A model generated the notes under the pieces. The model was not told where the DNA came from. It saw only the letters and a program-made list of their open reading frames with translations, and searched no databases. Below are positions 19,853 to 28,592 of a stretch of 64,000 nt of DNA, one piece after another. The stretch's first letter is position 1. Every line of letters begins with the position of its first letter. Both the position numbers and the translations under genes were made by a program. This DNA comes from JAENVT01 sp963773085. Lineage in GTDB: Bacteria > Actinomycetota > Acidimicrobiia > Acidimicrobiales > Ilumatobacteraceae. The stretch covers positions 310,001 to 374,000 of the forward strand of contig CAVYZS010000001.1 of assembly GCA_963773085.1 (NCBI GenBank). Reading direction: 5' to 3'.

Positions 19853-22852
19853 GTGCACAACGATCTCGAGCTCGTCGATGCTCGCATCCGGCGCGAGCTT
19901 CACGAGCGGGTCCTCCCCGCGGTGTACAGCAATTCGATCCCCCTGACTGTCGCAGCCTGGGACGTGCCCGGCGAGCCGGTGTCGGTCGATGAGGCGATGT
20001 CCGCCGACTACCGGCCGTTCGAGATCGGTGCTCATTGGAGCCGGCCGTGGGGCACGACCTGGTTTCGTTTCACGGTAGACGTGCCGGAGGCACTTGCCGG
20101 CCCGCAGCTCGAAGCCGTGATCGACCTCGGCTTTCACCCCGACTCCGCCGGCTTCCAATCGGAGGGTCTGGTGTGGATGGACGGGGAGCCGGTTCAAGGG
20201 ATCCACCCACGCCGGACCGGGCTTCCGCTGCCGCAGATCGGCCCGGGGCCGTTCACGTTCTTCGTCGAAGCCGCGTCCAATCCGGCGTTCCCGGGATTCC
20301 GGCCGTCACTCCTCGGTTCACTCGCCTCTGCCGGCGAGTCGCCGTTGTATCGCTTGAGGCATGCGTCGCTTGGCACACGTGATGACACCGTGCTCCACCT
20401 GCTGCTCGACGTCGACGTAATGCTCGGGCTGGCCAGTTCGCTCCCTGCCGACGATGCCCGGGGTATTCGCGTGATGCGTCAACTCGAGGCGGCAGTCAAT
20501 GCGCTCGACCTCGACGACGTCGCCGCCACCGCGGACGCCGCCCGACGAGTACTGCAACCGCCGCTCGCCCTGAAGGCCAGGTCCGGTTCGCATCACGTCG
20601 TTGCCGTCGGACACGCACACATCGACTCGGCCTGGCTGTGGCCGATCCGCGAGACGCAACGAAAGTGTGCACGCACGTTCGCTTCGGCGATCAGGCTGAT
20701 GAACGACTACCCCGACTACCACTTCACCTGTTCGCAGGCTGCGCAGTACGAGTGGATCGAGCGCAAGTACCCGACGTTGTTCGACCAGATCCGACAGAAG
20801 GTCGCCGCCGGCCAGTGGCACCCGGTGGGCGGTATGTGGGTCGAGCCCGACATGAATCTGCCGAGCGGGGAGAGCATCGTGCGGCAACTGGTGTTCGGGC
20901 AGCGCTACTTCGAATCGAGGTTCGGGATGCGCAGTTCGGTGGTGTGGATCCCCGACGTGTTCGGCTATCCGGCAACGTTGCCGCAGATCTTCCAACAAGC
21001 CGGCTGCTCGCGATTCATCACCCAGAAGCTGAGCTGGAACAAGCAGAACGTCTTTCCGCATTCGACATTCTGGTGGGAGGGTCCGGACGGTTCTCGCGTG
21101 CTCGCCCACTTCCCGCCGGTCGACACCTATAACGCGGAGGTCACAGTCGCCGAAATTCGTCACGCCGAGGGGAACTTCAAGGAGCACGGTTGGAGCACCT
21201 GGTCGCTCATGCCGTTCGGTCATGGCAATGGTGGTGGCGGACCAACCCGGGAGATGATGGAGCGGGCCAGACGCATGGCCGACCTCGATGGTGTGTCGCA
21301 GATTGCCGTTGGCACTCCGGATGAGTTCTTCCGTCATGTCGAAGCAGAGGCCGCTTCCGGTGCACCGGTGCCGGTGTGGTCGGGCGAGCTCTACTTCGAG
21401 ACTCACCGCGGCACGTTGACGTCGCAGTCTGCGACCAAGGTCGGCAACCGCCGCTGCGAGCGGCTGCTTCGTGAAGCTGAACTGTGGTGGGTGGCCGCCG
21501 GCGGTGTCCCTCAGGAGGTCGCAGCGGAGATCGACGAGCTGTGGAAGGAGGTGCTGCTGCAACAGTTCCACGACATCATTCCCGGCTCGTCCATTGCCTG
21601 GGTGGCCGCCGATGCCGAGGCAGCTCATGGGCACGTCGCCCACCGTTTGGAGGCGATCATCGCCCAGGCAGTCACGATCGCGGCGCCCCCAGACCTGTCG
21701 GTGGCCAATGCCGCGACCCACGCCCGCCGCGAGGTGATCATGGTCGACAACACGCCGACGATGATCGAGGTGCCAGGTTCGGCAATCGCGGTCGTCGAGA
21801 CAGCACGGGCAGTCACCGACCGGGTTGTGGTCACCGAGCACTCGATGAACAACGGCTTGATCGCAATCTGCTGGAACCTCGACGGCGAGATCAATTCGAT
21901 CATCGACGTGTCGCGCGGCCGGCAGTTGCTGCCCGCCGGCAGGCGGATCACACTCGAACTGGCCCCGGACCATCCGGTCGAGTACGACGCCTGGGACCTC
22001 GAATCGTGGACACGGTCGTTGGGTTCGCCGATCACGACGGCGCAGTCGGTCGAAGTGAGCGCTGCGCATCCGCTGATGGCCGAGCTCGTCGTCCGCCGAC
22101 AGTTCGGCCAGTCCGTTGTGACCCAGAGGTACACGCTGCGCGCCGGATCGGCCAGGCTCGACATGACGTTCGAGATCGAATGGAACGAGCACGAGAAGCT
22201 GTTGTCGTTGATGGTGCCGCTCGACGTACGCGTCAGCGAGGCCATCTGCGACGTGCAGTTCGGTCAGGTTAAACGTCCAACCCATGCCAGCACCTCGTGG
22301 GATGCTGCCAAGTTCGAGGTGTGCGCCCATCGGTACGTCGACCTCACCGAGCCGTCATTCGGTGTCGCCGTGCTCAACAACGGGCGATACGGGCATGGCG
22401 TCCAGGAGGGTGGAGTCCGCGTGTCCCTACTGCGGGCAGCCAAGTATCCGGACCCTGACGCCGATCACGGCCGGCATTCGGTGACCGTCAGTGTGCTACC
22501 CCACGGCCCCGGTCAGTACGACGTGTTGCACGAGGCCGAAGCGTTGAACCTGCCACTTCGGATCGTTTCCGGTCGGGCAGCGACGCCGCCTCCACCGGTG
22601 GTTTCCATCGACCACCGCGGCGTGCAGATCAGCACCGTGAAGCACGCCGACGACGGGTCCGGCGATCTGATAGTTCGCCTCTACGAGGCCTGTGGTGACC
22701 GGGCCACACTGACCGTGCGCACTCCGCAGCGGATCCGTGCTGCGTTGCGATGCAATCTGCTGGAGGAGCCGAGCGGTGGGATCGAGTGCAGCGACGGGAT
22801 CGCATCGATCACGTTGCAGCCGTTCGAACTGCTCACTCTGCGGTTGACGTAG
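19853..22852 (+). CDS. GH38 alpha-mannosidase
   Basis: The 999-residue protein begins at GTG 19853. The GH38 catalytic core starts near residue 250: VGHAHIDSAWLWP supplies zinc ligands around H254, H256 and D258. VVWIPDVFGYPATLP contains the nucleophile Asp near 368, and QFHDIIPGSS the H/D pair near 573. The N-terminal third is a beta domain found in ER-type bacterial alpha-mannosidases, and the C-terminal half is beta-rich. No signal peptide is visible, so cytoplasmic trimming of mannosides is expected. Its divergent neighbour is the CoA-transferase operon. Confidence 0.9.
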   Translation: MHNDLELVDARIRRELHERVLPAVYSNSIPLTVAAWDVPGEPVSVDEAMSADYRPFEIGAHWSRPWGTTWFRFTVDVPEALAGPQLEAVIDLGFHPDSAGFQSEGLVWMDGEPVQGIHPRRTGLPLPQIGPGPFTFFVEAASNPAFPGFRPSLLGSLASAGESPLYRLRHASLGTRDDTVLHLLLDVDVMLGLASSLPADDARGIRVMRQLEAAVNALDLDDVAATADAARRVLQPPLALKARSGSHHVVAVGHAHIDSAWLWPIRETQRKCARTFASAIRLMNDYPDYHFTCSQAAQYEWIERKYPTLFDQIRQKVAAGQWHPVGGMWVEPDMNLPSGESIVRQLVFGQRYFESRFGMRSSVVWIPDVFGYPATLPQIFQQAGCSRFITQKLSWNKQNVFPHSTFWWEGPDGSRVLAHFPPVDTYNAEVTVAEIRHAEGNFKEHGWSTWSLMPFGHGNGGGGPTREMMERARRMADLDGVSQIAVGTPDEFFRHVEAEAASGAPVPVWSGELYFETHRGTLTSQSATKVGNRRCERLLREAELWWVAAGGVPQEVAAEIDELWKEVLLQQFHDIIPGSSIAWVAADAEAAHGHVAHRLEAIIAQAVTIAAPPDLSVANAATHARREVIMVDNTPTMIEVPGSAIAVVETARAVTDRVVVTEHSMNNGLIAICWNLDGEINSIIDVSRGRQLLPAGRRITLELAPDHPVEYDAWDLESWTRSLGSPITTAQSVEVSAAHPLMAELVVRRQFGQSVVTQRYTLRAGSARLDMTFEIEWNEHEKLLSLMVPLDVRVSEAICDVQFGQVKRPTHASTSWDAAKFEVCAHRYVDLTEPSFGVAVLNNGRYGHGVQEGGVRVSLLRAAKYPDPDADHGRHSVTVSVLPHGPGQYDVLHEAEALNLPLRIVSGRAATPPPPVVSIDHRGVQISTVKHADDGSGDLIVRLYEACGDRATLTVRTPQRIRAALRCNLLEEPSGGIECSDGIASITLQPFELLTLRLT

Positions 22853-22864
22853 ACACGCCGCGAT

Positions 22865-24079
22865 TCACAGACCGAGGTGATTGAGCGCCATGGCCGCGTA
22901 CATGGCCGTCCCGGTGGCCATCGCTGCTTCGTCGAACATCACTCGGTTCGAGTGATTCGGTGCGGCTGTGGCCAGGCTGCGGTCGGGGTGTATTCCACCG
23001 AGGAACACCATCGCCCCAGGTACCTCCTGCAGCACGTAGCTGAAGTCCTCGGCCCCCATGATCGGATGGGGTAGCCGAACGGTCTTGTCGGCACCCACGA
23101 GCCCTTTGGCCAGATCGAGGACGACGTTGGCCTGCGCCTTGTCGTTGACGGTGAGCGGGTAGCCGTCGACCACCTCGACGATCACCGCCGCATCGTGCGC
23201 CGCACCGATCCCCTCCGCAACCCGGCGAATGCCGTCGTGCACCTTGCGCCGAGTGCGCTCACTGACCGCCCGGATCGTTCCTTCGATCTCAGCAGTCTCG
23301 GGAATGATGTTGTTCACGGTGCCCGCTGAAATCCTGCCGACAGTGATGACGGCCGGGTCGAAGACGTCGATCCGACGTGTGATCATCGTCTGCAACGCCT
23401 GGACGATCTCGCAGGCGATCGGGATGGGATCGAGGGCGCGATGCGGCTCGCTGGCATGCCCACCCCGACCTTTCACCGTGATGAACAGCGTGTCGGCAGC
23501 GGCCATGATCGAACCTCCGCGACAACTCAGCCAACCTGTCGGCAGGGCCGAGGTGATGTGCAGAGCGAACGCGCCGGTGACCGGTGACTCGGAGCCGTCC
23601 GGGCGCTCCGGGAGGTCGAGCAAACCCTCCTCGAGCATGAACCTTGCGCCGTGATCTCCTTCCTCGCCGGGCTGGAACATGAACAGCACACGCCCGGCGA
23701 TGTCGGCACGCTGCGCGCTCAGCAGCTTGGCCGCGCCCACGAGCATCGAAGTGTGTGTGTCGTGGCCACAGGCATGCATGCAGCCTTCGCGGTGCGAGGC
23801 GAAGTCCAGTCCGGTGTCTTCGGTGAGCGGTAGGGCATCCATGTCGCCACGTAACAGAACCGTGGGTCCCGGCTTGCCTCCGTCGAGCAGGGCGGCGATC
23901 CCGCTGGTGGTCTCGTGCAACGTCACGTCGAGGGGCAGGCCGTCCAATGCCTCCAGCACGGTCTCGCGCGTGATCGGTAGGTCGTTGCCGATCTCGGGCC
24001 ACTGGTGCAGGGTGCGGCGCAGAGACACCATGCCGTCCAGCAGGTCGCGCGCTTCGTCGTGCAACGTGTCGAGGTCCAT
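22865..24079 (-). CDS. M20 family amidohydrolase/metallopeptidase
   Basis: From MDLDTLHDEARDLLDGMVSL the protein shows LRGDMDALPL, the metal motif MHACGHDTHTSMLVGAAKLL, FQPGEEGDHGARFM, GRGGHASEPHRALDP and the C-terminal IMGAEDFSYVLQ. This is the order of the hippurate or N-acyl-amino-acid amidohydrolase subfamily, which binds two metals. About 404 residues from the ATG at 24079; an alternative ATG lies at 24100. It converges on the GH38 gene (12-base gap). The long inverted repeat at 24139-24185 lies upstream. Confidence 0.88.
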   Translation of the reverse strand: MDLDTLHDEARDLLDGMVSLRRTLHQWPEIGNDLPITRETVLEALDGLPLDVTLHETTSGIAALLDGGKPGPTVLLRGDMDALPLTEDTGLDFASHREGCMHACGHDTHTSMLVGAAKLLSAQRADIAGRVLFMFQPGEEGDHGARFMLEEGLLDLPERPDGSESPVTGAFALHITSALPTGWLSCRGGSIMAAADTLFITVKGRGGHASEPHRALDPIPIACEIVQALQTMITRRIDVFDPAVITVGRISAGTVNNIIPETAEIEGTIRAVSERTRRKVHDGIRRVAEGIGAAHDAAVIVEVVDGYPLTVNDKAQANVVLDLAKGLVGADKTVRLPHPIMGAEDFSYVLQEVPGAMVFLGGIHPDRSLATAAPNHSNRVMFDEAAMATGTAMYAAMALNHLGL

Positions 24080-24138
24080 GGACGAATGGTAGACCTGCAT
24101 CGATGACCGTTGAGCTGGTCGACCCTCCCCCACATCGA

Positions 24139-24185
24139 AACTTTGTCTCTGTCAACACGCTCAGCGTGTTGAGAGCAACAAAGTT
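24139..24185. repeat. Long imperfect inverted repeat in a divergent intergenic region
   Basis: Left arm 24139-24160 and right arm 24164-24185 are each 22 bases and match at 19 of 22 positions across a 3-base loop (tca). The centre caacacgc/gcgtgttg is perfect. It lies between the divergent M20 and WXG100 genes, so it may be an operator, an attenuator in one transcript, or a terminator reading either way. There is no T-tract. Confidence 0.6.
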
Positions 24186-24262
24186 CGGAGGCGTTTCCGC
24201 GTTCGGGGCGGTGACTGTTCCTCTCTGTGGTGAGCAGCCAGCTCACGAGGAGGAGACAGCAG

Positions 24263-24532
24263 ATGAGCATGTACGGGGCCAATCCCGAGCAGTTGAGCGG
24301 TCTAGGACGCTCGATGAAGCAACAGAAGACGGCGATCGATGGGGTGATCGGCGCTGTCAGCTCGGCGCTGGCCGGCACGGTGTGGGAGGGCCCGGCGCGA
24401 CAGCAGTTCGAGAGCGACTGGAACACCACGTTCAAGAACGCCCTCAACAGACTCAACGAAGCGTTCGAGGTTGCGGGCAGCGATTGCATCAATCGCAGCT
24501 CCGACTTGCAGCGGGTCATGGGCGCCCGCTGA
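24263..24532 (+). CDS. WXG100 family (ESAT-6-like) protein
   Basis: The 89-residue protein MSMYGANPEQLSGLGRSMKQ has two helices around a WEG turn (residues 41-43 in GTVWEGPARQQFESDW). This size and motif are those of WXG100 proteins, substrates or partners of type VII secretion. GAGGAGGAGA precedes the ATG. No EccC-type ATPase or other ESX gene is in the window, so it is an orphan copy here. Confidence 0.8.
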   Translation: MSMYGANPEQLSGLGRSMKQQKTAIDGVIGAVSSALAGTVWEGPARQQFESDWNTTFKNALNRLNEAFEVAGSDCINRSSDLQRVMGAR

Positions 24533-24610
24533 CGACCACGACGCGCCGGCTCGGCCTCCCTACCCGTCCCCGAGCCGGCGTAGCTGCATAGCTGGCTACA
24601 GTGCAATGGC

Positions 24611-24853
24611 GTGCTGCTGCTGGAGTTCACCATCGAACCGTTCGTCGAAGGCCATCCCGGCCCCCATGTCACTTCTGCGATCGAGGCAGCCAAGGAGTTC
24701 GGCTACGAGATCGACTTCGGGCCGTTCGGTTCTAGTTGCCGCGTTCCGGCAGGGCACGCCGGCGAGGTCGCCCGGGCGGTGCTCGATGCTGCGTTTGCCC
24801 ATGGCGCTACCCACGTCAGCATGCACGCCGAACGCCTGCCGGAGACCTCATGA
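24611..24853 (+). CDS. Thiamine-binding (YkoF/MTH1187-like, DUF77) family protein
   Basis: The 80-residue product starts at GTG 24611. It has LLLEFTIEPFVEGHPGPHVT, a helix AIEAAKEFGYEIDFGPFGSS, and GHAGEVARAVLDAAFAHGAT followed by a strand HVSMHAE. This beta-alpha-beta layout and the xVEPF/GPFG motifs match small thiamine-binding family proteins. It overlaps the next gene by ATGA and heads a four-gene coupled cluster. Confidence 0.65.
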   Translation: MLLLEFTIEPFVEGHPGPHVTSAIEAAKEFGYEIDFGPFGSSCRVPAGHAGEVARAVLDAAFAHGATHVSMHAERLPETS

Positions 24854-25215
24854 GTGGCCTTCCTCGCCACCCGTTCGTGTTGGCGGTGAAACCAGTTGTC
24901 GAGGCGCTCGGTGCAACGCTGGTCCCCGCCGACGAGCGCGAGCCCGGCGACATGCCGCTGCGCTGGGAGGGCTCGATCATCGCTGCAGTGCGCATGGCGC
25001 CGCTGCACGGGGCCCTCGATCGGTTGATCGACTCCGTGGAGCGTGAATTCGGGGCTCCGCTGCCATCGTTGACCCGTGAGGACAAGCAACGAGCCATTCG
25101 TCTGCTCGACGAACGGGGCGCGTTCACCCTCCGTCGCGCAGTCGAAGACGTCGCCGACGCGATGGGCGTCAGCCGGATCACCGTGTACAACTACCTCAAC
25201 GCTCTGCACCGATGA
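24850..25215 (+). CDS. HTH_22-like DNA-binding protein
   Basis: The 121-residue product ends with TREDKQRAIRLLDERGAFTL then EDVADAMGVSRITVYNYLN, a helix-turn-helix of the kind found at the C terminus of YheO/DauR-like regulators. The N-terminal 80 residues (VLAVKPVVEALGATLVPADE, LRWEGSIIAAVRM) form a small domain that may bind a ligand. It is coupled by ATGA to the thiamine-binding gene upstream and to grpB-like downstream. Confidence 0.6.
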   Translation: MSGLPRHPFVLAVKPVVEALGATLVPADEREPGDMPLRWEGSIIAAVRMAPLHGALDRLIDSVEREFGAPLPSLTREDKQRAIRLLDERGAFTLRRAVEDVADAMGVSRITVYNYLNALHR

Positions 25216-25755
25216 GCGACCCGATCATCGTGGTCGAGTCCGACCCGCGGTGGACCGAGTCATTTGCGACGATCAGGCGAGAGTTGCAGGCGTCGCTCGC
25301 CGGTGTACCCGTCGTCGCGATCGAGCACATCGGCTCGACCTCAGTTCCAGGCCTGGCCGCAAAGCCCATCATCGATGTCGACATCGTCGTGTGCCGACCG
25401 TCGGTACGAAGCGCGATCGATGCTCTCGAGGCGAGCGGCTACGAGTCGCTGGGCGACCTGGGTGTACCTGACCGGATCGCGTTCCGTGCACCGCACGATG
25501 CGACTCGCCGGAACGTCTACGTCACGATCGAAGGCTGTCTGTCACTGCGCAATCACCTCGGTTTGCCGCGATGTGTTGCGCGGCGACCCGCAACTTCGAG
25601 ATGAGTACTCGGCGATCAAACGTCAGCTCGCTGCGGAGACCGACGACATCGACGTCTACGTCGCAGGGAAGTCCGACATCATCCGCCGTATTCTCGAGCG
25701 GGCGGGGCTGGCCCCTGGTGAGCTCGACGAGATCGAAGGGATAAACCGAGGATGA
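25212..25755 (+). CDS. GrpB/UPF0157 family protein, frameshifted as read
   Basis: The N-terminal part IIVVESDPRWTESFATIRRE, AIEHIGSTSVPGLAAKPIID and VDIVV is the GrpB nucleotidyltransferase-fold signature. The frame breaks near 25570 (ttg[c]cgc) and resumes RDVLRGDPQLRDEYSAIKRQ then VAGKSDIIRRILERAG. The corrected length is 180 residues, normal for the family. Its function is not settled in the literature known to me. ATGA overlaps join it to both neighbours. Confidence 0.78.
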
Positions 25756-26513
25756 GCGCGTTCGACGTGATCGGCTTCGATGCCGACGACACCTTGTGGC
25801 ACAGCGAGGATGGGTTCCGCGCCAACGAGGAGCGGTTCGTCGAGTTGATCGCGCCATACGCCCCGCAGGGCGTCGATGCCAAGGCGGCACTGACGGCCAC
25901 GGAACGCAAGAACCTGGCGGCGTTCGGGTACGGGGTCAAATCGTTCGGCCTGTCGATGGTCGAGGCCGCCGTGACCATCAGCGGCGGCCGGGTTCCCTCG
26001 AGGATCGTCGCCGAGATGGTCGAGATGGTCAGAGCGCAGCTCGAGGATCCCGTGCGTCTGCTCGACCATGTTCCGGAGGTCCTGGCTGAGGTCGGCACGA
26101 ACCGCCGGTTGATCCTGATCACCAAAGGTGACCTCATCCACCAGACACACAAGGTCACCACGAGCGGGTTGGCCCACCACTTCGAACACGTCGAGATCGT
26201 GCTCGAGAAGGATCCCGAGACCTATGCCGCTGTGCTGTCGCGGCTCGGCATCGACCCATCGCGGTTCTGCATGGTCGGCAACAGCGTGCGCAGCGACATC
26301 TTGCCCGTCTTGGCACTCGGTGGGCACGGGGTGCACGTCCCGTACCCGATCCTGTGGGATCTCGAACATGTCGATCACGACGAGCACTTCGTCGAGCTCA
26401 CCTCGCTGGCCGACCTTCCAGCCTGGCTCGCCAGCCCGGAGCTAGAGGCGGCGCAGCGACACTTCGGTGACGCGGTGGTCGGGGCCCTTGCGCAGCATCA
26501 GCGCGGCTCGTGA
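25752..26513 (+). CDS. HAD superfamily hydrolase
   Basis: The 253-residue product opens with motif I as IGFDADDTLWHSEDG. It has motif II-like LILITKGD, a Lys in EKDPETYAAVLSRLG and motif III/IV as FCMVGNSVRSDILPVLALGG. This order identifies a haloacid dehalogenase-type phosphatase with an alpha-helical cap. It is the last gene of the coupled cluster. Its last 72 bases overlap the 3' end of coaA on the opposite strand. Confidence 0.85.
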   Translation: MSAFDVIGFDADDTLWHSEDGFRANEERFVELIAPYAPQGVDAKAALTATERKNLAAFGYGVKSFGLSMVEAAVTISGGRVPSRIVAEMVEMVRAQLEDPVRLLDHVPEVLAEVGTNRRLILITKGDLIHQTHKVTTSGLAHHFEHVEIVLEKDPETYAAVLSRLGIDPSRFCMVGNSVRSDILPVLALGGHGVHVPYPILWDLEHVDHDEHFVELTSLADLPAWLASPELEAAQRHFGDAVVGALAQHQRGS

Positions 26514-27380
26514 CTTGGTCGGGGCAATGTTCTCGCGCAGGTTCTTGCCGTTGATCTCGCGCCAGATGAACTTGGCCATCTCGACCGCCTCGTCGTTCGA
26601 CAGATGCGGCGTAGTGACGGAAGAAGCTGTCGGGGTTCTGGAAGACCGTGTCACGCAGCTTCATGAAGCGACGCACGTACCACTCCTCGATGTGCGCTTC
26701 GTCGGCGTCGATGTAGATGCTGAAGTCGAAGTAGTCGCTGACGAACTCGGTCGCACTGTCGGCCGGCCGCCCGACCTGCAGGACGTTGAGGCCTTCGATG
26801 ATGACGATGTCGGGCTGGCTGACGTCGATCGTCGCACCGTCGACGATGTCGTAGACGATGTGGCTGTAGACCGGGGCGTGGGCGGTTGCCGTGCCGCTCT
26901 TCAGCTCGCGGAGGAACTGCAGCAATCGGCGGGTGTCGTAGCTCTCGGGGAAGCCCTTTCGGTTCATCAGCCCACGCTCGTCGAGCACCTTGTTCGGGTA
27001 CAGGAACCCGTCGGTGGTGACCAGATCGACCTTGGGATGGTCGGGCCACCGGGCCAGGAGCGCCTGCAGGATGCGGGCGAAGGTGCTCTTGCCCACCGCC
27101 ACGCTGCCGGCGATCCCGATGATGTACGGCACCTTTGGCGACGACGTGCCCAGGAACTCGCCGGAGACCTTGTGCAGCGTTCTGAGTGGCCGACACATAC
27201 AGGTTCAACAACCGAGTCAGTGGCAGGTAGACGGCAGCGACCTCGTCGAGTTCGATGCTCTCGTTGATGCCGCGCAAGCGAATCGAGATCCTGTTCGTTC
27301 AACGTCAGTGGGGTCGTCTCGCGCAGCTCGGCCCACTCATCGCGGCCAAACGTGAGGTAGCGGCCTGGCGCGTCGGTCAC
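26442..27380 (-). CDS. coaA: Type I pantothenate kinase, frameshifted as read
   Basis: Segments in order: MTDAPGRYLTFGRDEWAELR; LRGINESIELDEVAAVYLPL then TRLLNLYVSATQ; LHKVSGEFLGTSSPKVPYII with P-loop GSVAVGKSTF; DLVTTDGFLYPNKVLDERGL; PDIVIIEGLNVLQVG; and MKLRDTVFQNPDSFFRHYA joined to HLSNDEAVEMAKFIWREING. Breaks near 27287, 27190 and 26609 each require one extra base (ctt[g]cgc, cag[a]acg, gcc[g]cat). The corrected product is 311 residues, the normal CoaA length. It phosphorylates pantothenate, the first step of CoA synthesis. An essential gene broken three times argues for consensus error. Confidence 0.88.
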
Positions 27381-27404
27381 GGGTTGGCACCCTACGCTCG
27401 GGTG

Positions 27405-28592
27405 ATGCCGGTGTCACAACGAAAGCTTCTCGGAGCCTGGTACACACCGCCGGAACTGGTCGACGCGATCGTCACCGAGGTGCGGCGCGACTTCGCACCG
27501 CATGACGTGCTGGATCCCGCGTGTGGCGACGGCCGCTTCCTGGACCCGTTCGCCGGCACGGCAAAGGTCACCGGGATCGACATCGATCCGACGACAGCGT
27601 GGACAGTTGGTGATTCGTTGACACTCGATTGGGGTGACCGCCGGTTCGATGCCGTTGTCGGTAATCCGCCGTTCCTCAACCAGTTGTCGACTTCGACGTC
27701 GCGGGGCGGGCGTTCGAGGTTCGGCGGCGGGCCGTACGCCGACACCGCCGCCGAGTTCCTCGCCTTGGCGATCCGACTGGCTCGCCCTGGCGGCCGAGTC
27801 GGATTGGTGCTGCCGCTCTCGTTGTTGTCGACTCGAGACGTCGCCGGCATTCGTGAAGATGTTTCGAGGTGTGCCGCGTTGCGGTGGATGTGGTGGTCAA
27901 CGACGCTGATGTTCGATGCCAACGTGCGGGTGTGGGCCGGGGTGTGGGAGATCGGTGGCGATCAGGGCGAGGTGCGACGCGCTTTCGGCCCGGCGTTCGA
28001 GCCCAAGCAGCCGATTCCGATGCCTGCCCATTGGGCAGGTCTCATCGCCGATACGGTCGCAGCGACCAACAACGGGCCGACGCTCGGCGACATCGCCACC
28101 TTCACCGCCGACTTTCGAGATCAGTACTACGGCCTGATCGGAGCCGTCGCCGACTCGGCTGATGGCCCGCCGCTGATCACCAGCGGACTGATCGAACCGA
28201 ACGAATGCTTGTGGGGTCGTCGACGGGTTCGCTTCGCCAAACAACTGTTCACGGCACCGCGTGTCGACTTGTCGAGGCTCTCACAGCCGTTGCAGCGGTG
28301 GGCGAGTCAACGGCTGGTACCGAAGATCCTGATCGCCAATCAGACCAGTCGGATCGAAGCGGTCATCGACCGGAACGGTTCGTGGTTGCCGAGTGTGCCG
28401 GTGATCACCTGCGTCTCCGAACGACTCGACGAGGTTGCGGCCGTACTGCACTCCGACGCGGCAACCGAGTGGGTGCGCTATCACGCCGCGGGCAGTGGCC
28501 TGAGCGCGACGACGGTTCGCCTCACGGCACGATTGCTGGCTTCGATCCCGCTGCCCGAAGCCATGGTCGCGACTCCCAACGACGCCAGTTGA
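27405..28592 (+). CDS. N6-adenine-specific DNA methyltransferase (orphan)
   Basis: The 395-residue product MPVSQRKLLGAWYTPPELVD has the SAM motif DVLDPACGDGRF (about 34-45) and catalytic NPPF (87-90, in AVVGNPPFLNQL). A GGRVGLVLPLSLLSTRDVAG block and a C-terminal target-recognition-like region follow. This is the TaqI/Eco57I-type gamma class layout. No restriction enzyme gene lies within the window, so it may be an epigenetic orphan or part of a lost system. Its 3' end overlaps the MATE gene on the other strand by 71 bases. Confidence 0.85.
   Translation: MPVSQRKLLGAWYTPPELVDAIVTEVRRDFAPHDVLDPACGDGRFLDPFAGTAKVTGIDIDPTTAWTVGDSLTLDWGDRRFDAVVGNPPFLNQLSTSTSRGGRSRFGGGPYADTAAEFLALAIRLARPGGRVGLVLPLSLLSTRDVAGIREDVSRCAALRWMWWSTTLMFDANVRVWAGVWEIGGDQGEVRRAFGPAFEPKQPIPMPAHWAGLIADTVAATNNGPTLGDIATFTADFRDQYYGLIGAVADSADGPPLITSGLIEPNECLWGRRRVRFAKQLFTAPRVDLSRLSQPLQRWASQRLVPKILIANQTSRIEAVIDRNGSWLPSVPVITCVSERLDEVAAVLHSDAATEWVRYHAAGSGLSATTVRLTARLLASIPLPEAMVATPNDAS

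Noticed and set aside
20318..22330. 670-residue open frame antisense to the GH38 gene
   Set aside because: It is a GC-rich shadow frame; the opposite strand has all GH38 catalytic motifs and this frame shows no domain.
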